From NCBI RefSeq assembly GCF_900104215.1, contig NZ_FMXO01000013.1, positions 1-64,000 of the forward strand: 64,000 nt of DNA, given 5' to 3'. The notes under the pieces are model-generated. The model was not told the origin of the DNA. It made no database searches and was given only the letters and a program-made list of their open reading frames with translations. The stretch comes from Desulfonatronum thiosulfatophilum (GTDB lineage Bacteria > Desulfobacterota > Desulfovibrionia > Desulfovibrionales > Desulfonatronaceae). Positions within the stretch are counted from its first letter, which is position 1. Each line of letters opens with the position of its first letter. Positions 61,498-64,000 of this stretch are shown in pieces. A program made the translations under genes and the position numbers.

Positions 61498-63356
61498 ACC
61501 GCGAACTCATTGCCTTTCTTTCTAAAATCCACCCTTTTACCGACCTCCTCCAGGAAGAACTGGAGGAGGTCGGACTTGATGCACGGCTGGAGCCCGCTCC
61601 GGCCGGAGCAGTCCTGGTTCCGGACCGGGAAGACGAACGGTCGCTGTACGTCGTCCGGGATGGAACACTGCGGGTCATGGTGGACAACGAGATCATCGAC
61701 ACCCTGATCCGGGGTGATTTCTTCGGCCATGTCCAAAACTATTTTCCCTCCCCAAGCGGAGAATCCGTCACCGCCGTCCAGGACAGTTTGCTTGTAGTCC
61801 TACCCGCTTCCGCTTTTCAGCTTCTGCGGCGCCGCCAAAGCATCGACCGACATCTTCGCCGCAAGGCCAAAATTTTCCGAAAGAAAATCGTCGATATCCG
61901 AGACCGACGCGATGTTTCCCGTATCGATCCCTACCTGCGCCTGTCCCTGCGGGATGTGACCATCAAAAAGCCGGTCTATGTCCCCGCCGAGGCCACCGTG
62001 TCCCAGGCGGCCAAGCTTATGCAGCGCGAAAATGTCACGACCTGCCTGGTTGGACAGGAGCAGAACGTGCTGGGCATCGTAACGGAACACGACATCCTGA
62101 AAAAGATCGTAGCCCAAGACATACATCCCGACACCGCCGCCATCCGGTCCATTATGTCCAGCCCGGTGATCACCATCAAACCGGACGGCTTGTTGTTCGA
62201 GGCTTTTTCCAGAATGGTCCGGTCGGGCATCCGCAGACTGGTCGTCCGGGATGGCCAAACGAAAATTTTCGGCATCATCGAGGATCGAGACCTGCTCTCC
62301 GTGAAAGGGGAAAACCCCGTCTATCTGGCCGGGGAAATCAGACGGGCTGAAAACCTGACGGCCCTGACCAAGGTTTTTGATCAAGTCCAGAAAATGGTCG
62401 CCCGCTCCGTGGTCGAGGGAATCGGAATCCTGCAGATCGGTCGCTTGACCAGCGACATGCGAGACCAGATCCTCGATAAGGTTCATGACCTGGTCCTGGC
62501 CGAAATGGATCATCCGCCTCCCGCATCCTTCTGTCTGGCGGCCCTGGGCAGCGAAGGCCGCCGGGAACAGTATCTGGCCACGGATCAGGACAACGCCCTG
62601 ATCCATTCCGCAACGCACGCGGAACATGCCCGGCGCTTCTTCGAAATATTTGCCGACAAATTCATCCGGGCCCTGCTTGATCTCGGCATCCCTCCCTGCC
62701 CGCACCAGGTCATGATCACCAATCCGGATTGGCGGATGAGCATCGACGAGTGGCTGGATACGGTGGATGCATTGACTCGTGGAACGGATCGCAACACCAT
62801 TCTCAAAACGTCACTGCTGTCGGACATGCGCCCCGTGGCCGGCGATGCCCAACTGGCCGGCCATCTGAAGTCCTATCTGTTCAGGCGCATCGCCCAAAGC
62901 CCCTTCATCCTGAAATACATGGCCAATGAAGCCGTGCGGTTCAAGCCTCCCGTGAGCTTTTTCAACAAGTTCATCCTGGAAAAACGCGGAAACCACAAAG
63001 GCGCTGTGGACATTAAAAAGGGGGGAGTCTTTCCCATTACCCAGGGCGTCCGGACCCTGGCCGTGGAACATGGTGTTCTGGAAACGTCCACCGAGGAACG
63101 AATCAGGCTTCTGCATGACAGGGGCGTTTTTTCGGCCGGCCTGAGCGCCGGCATTCAGGAAGCCTATGCATCCTTCCAGACCCTGCGTGTCCGGTTCCAG
63201 ACGCACCAGGTCAGATCAAACCACCAACCCGACAATTTCATCTTCCCGGACCAATTCTCGGCCATGGAACGAGACATGCTCAAGGATGCCTTCAAAATCG
63301 TTGCTGAATTCCAATCCCTGCTGTTCACCAAATACGGCCTGCACCTGCTGACATGA
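61494..63356 (+). CDS. cNMP-binding, CBS-pair and DUF294 nucleotidyltransferase-like protein
   Basis: A 620-residue cytosolic protein: a cyclic-nucleotide-binding-like beta barrel (about 10-125), a CBS pair (about 155-275, GIVTEHDIL and GIIEDRDLL), a GlnD-like nucleotidyltransferase domain (about 300-440, [20 protein letters not shown]), and the DUF294 C-terminal helical region ([20 protein letters not shown]). Such proteins often accompany acetate symporters and may modify or sense through them; the target is not known. Starts and stops overlap both neighbours by ATGA. Confidence 0.92.
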   Translation: MNRELIAFLSKIHPFTDLLQEELEEVGLDARLEPAPAGAVLVPDREDERSLYVVRDGTLRVMVDNEIIDTLIRGDFFGHVQNYFPSPSGESVTAVQDSLLVVLPASAFQLLRRRQSIDRHLRRKAKIFRKKIVDIRDRRDVSRIDPYLRLSLRDVTIKKPVYVPAEATVSQAAKLMQRENVTTCLVGQEQNVLGIVTEHDILKKIVAQDIHPDTAAIRSIMSSPVITIKPDGLLFEAFSRMVRSGIRRLVVRDGQTKIFGIIEDRDLLSVKGENPVYLAGEIRRAENLTALTKVFDQVQKMVARSVVEGIGILQIGRLTSDMRDQILDKVHDLVLAEMDHPPPASFCLAALGSEGRREQYLATDQDNALIHSATHAEHARRFFEIFADKFIRALLDLGIPPCPHQVMITNPDWRMSIDEWLDTVDALTRGTDRNTILKTSLLSDMRPVAGDAQLAGHLKSYLFRRIAQSPFILKYMANEAVRFKPPVSFFNKFILEKRGNHKGAVDIKKGGVFPITQGVRTLAVEHGVLETSTEERIRLLHDRGVFSAGLSAGIQEAYASFQTLRVRFQTHQVRSNHQPDNFIFPDQFSAMERDMLKDAFKIVAEFQSLLFTKYGLHLLT

Positions 63357-64000
63357 CCCTCTTAGTCCCGAATTCGCCGCTTCGCCGCCTGCGCAAATGG
63401 CTTGACCGGTTCCCCGCACCCGAGGGCGGCCTCTTTCTTGTGGGAGGAGGCGTTCGGGATCTGGTTCTGGGCAGGCCGATCAGGGACCTGGATCTGGTCT
63501 GCCGAGGAGCCGCGAACTTCTCCGCTCGAATCGCCGCAGGACCTGGAACCCGTCTGGTCCCGCTGGGCCATGACCACGATCCTCCCAGCTATCGGGTGGT
63601 TTTCCGTGACGATCTTGCCAAAGAACTGAATATTCCCTCCAATTTCTTAGATATCACCGAGATTCACGGCCGCGACATCATCGACGATTTGCAGCGCCGC
63701 GATTTCACCGTCAATGCCATGGCCCTGGAGCTGAACAGTTTTTCCGCAACCCGTACACACCTACCGAACATGATCGATCCTCACGGCGGGCTCGCTGATC
63801 TGCGCGGGGGCCTCGTGCGCCACACCGGCCCACTAACCATTGCGCAAGACCCGGTGCGCATCCTGCGCGGTTTCCGCTTGCGCGCCCAGCTGGGATGGCG
63901 GATAGATCCCGCGACCTTCGCCGACTTTGCCGACCATGCCTCGGCCTTGTCCGCGATAGCGGCTGAACGCATCAACCTGGAACTGCGGCTGATCCTGGAA
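63353..64000 (+). CDS. CCA-adding enzyme/poly(A) polymerase family protein, 3' end missing
   Basis: The first 216 codons of a class II tRNA nucleotidyltransferase/poly(A) polymerase. It has FLVGGGVRDLVLG (G-G/S-x-x-R-D), the catalytic RDLDLVCRG, RRDFTVNAMALEL, and DPHGGLADLRGGLVRH with DPVRILRGFRLRAQLGW. The frame is open to the window edge. Its ATG overlaps the DUF294 gene stop. CCA addition and poly(A) addition cannot be told apart from this part. Confidence 0.9.
   Translation, partial: MTLLVPNSPLRRLRKWLDRFPAPEGGLFLVGGGVRDLVLGRPIRDLDLVCRGAANFSARIAAGPGTRLVPLGHDHDPPSYRVVFRDDLAKELNIPSNFLDITEIHGRDIIDDLQRRDFTVNAMALELNSFSATRTHLPNMIDPHGGLADLRGGLVRHTGPLTIAQDPVRILRGFRLRAQLGWRIDPATFADFADHASALSAIAAERINLELRLILE

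Overview
The window looks like a chromosomal segment from a Gram-negative deltaproteobacterium (Desulfobacterota), most likely of the order Desulfovibrionales. This rests on the 16S 5' end, a tmRNA tag read as ANDREYALAA (close to tags I recall from Desulfovibrio), lipid A/core genes, multidomain sensor kinases, a PEP-CTERM protein and an N-acetylglutaminylglutamine amide (NAGGN) osmolyte operon. The genus is not determinable from the sequence alone. Nearly all of it is chromosomal housekeeping DNA. I see no integrase, transposase, prophage or CRISPR array.

Layout. 0-3 kb: the 5' end of a 16S rRNA gene with its promoter, proB and the tmRNA gene, all on the minus strand. 3-12.5 kb: a YihY membrane protein, a phospholipase D-type lipoprotein, an FlhG-like ATPase coupled to an HDOD/histidine kinase/receiver protein, a beta-hydroxyacid dehydrogenase and an Mrp/Nbp35 Fe-S carrier. 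13-18 kb: nitronate monooxygenase, mgtE and an acyl-CoA synthetase. 18-28 kb: lipid A/core genes (msbA-like, heptosyltransferase, waaA) beside a class IV aminotransferase, asd and metF, then a lone pilC-type gene and a Nudix hydrolase. 28-30 kb: tRNA-Arg(UCG), about 1 kb of AT-rich DNA without convincing genes, and a PEP-CTERM protein.

30-35 kb: an ABC importer of the TrpXYZ/DUF534 type in one apparent transcript with ndk and proC, then a CBS protein and panB. 35.9-40.6 kb: the three-gene NAGGN operon (asnO, ngg, M42 peptidase). 41-49.3 kb: ftsY, a 1329-residue hybrid sensor kinase, crcB, and an rsgA/RNHCP pair. 49.6-56.2 kb: a TetR-regulated tripartite RND efflux operon. 56.4-64 kb: UbiB kinase, phasin-like protein and SDR epimerase, then DUF485, acetate symporter, a cNMP/CBS/DUF294 protein and a truncated CCA-adding enzyme/poly(A) polymerase.

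The most unusual content is in repeats and domain architecture. Three pure hexanucleotide tracts, a heptanucleotide tract, REP-like hairpins and a large palindrome lie mainly between convergent genes. A dispersed repeat of about 130-160 bp occurs at least twice. A repeat-like segment sits in frame inside the receiver domain of the large hybrid kinase. The FlhG-like ATPase ends in what reads as a receiver lacking its phosphoacceptor, and its partner is an HDOD-histidine kinase-receiver fusion; this pair is the best candidate here for a little-described signalling system.
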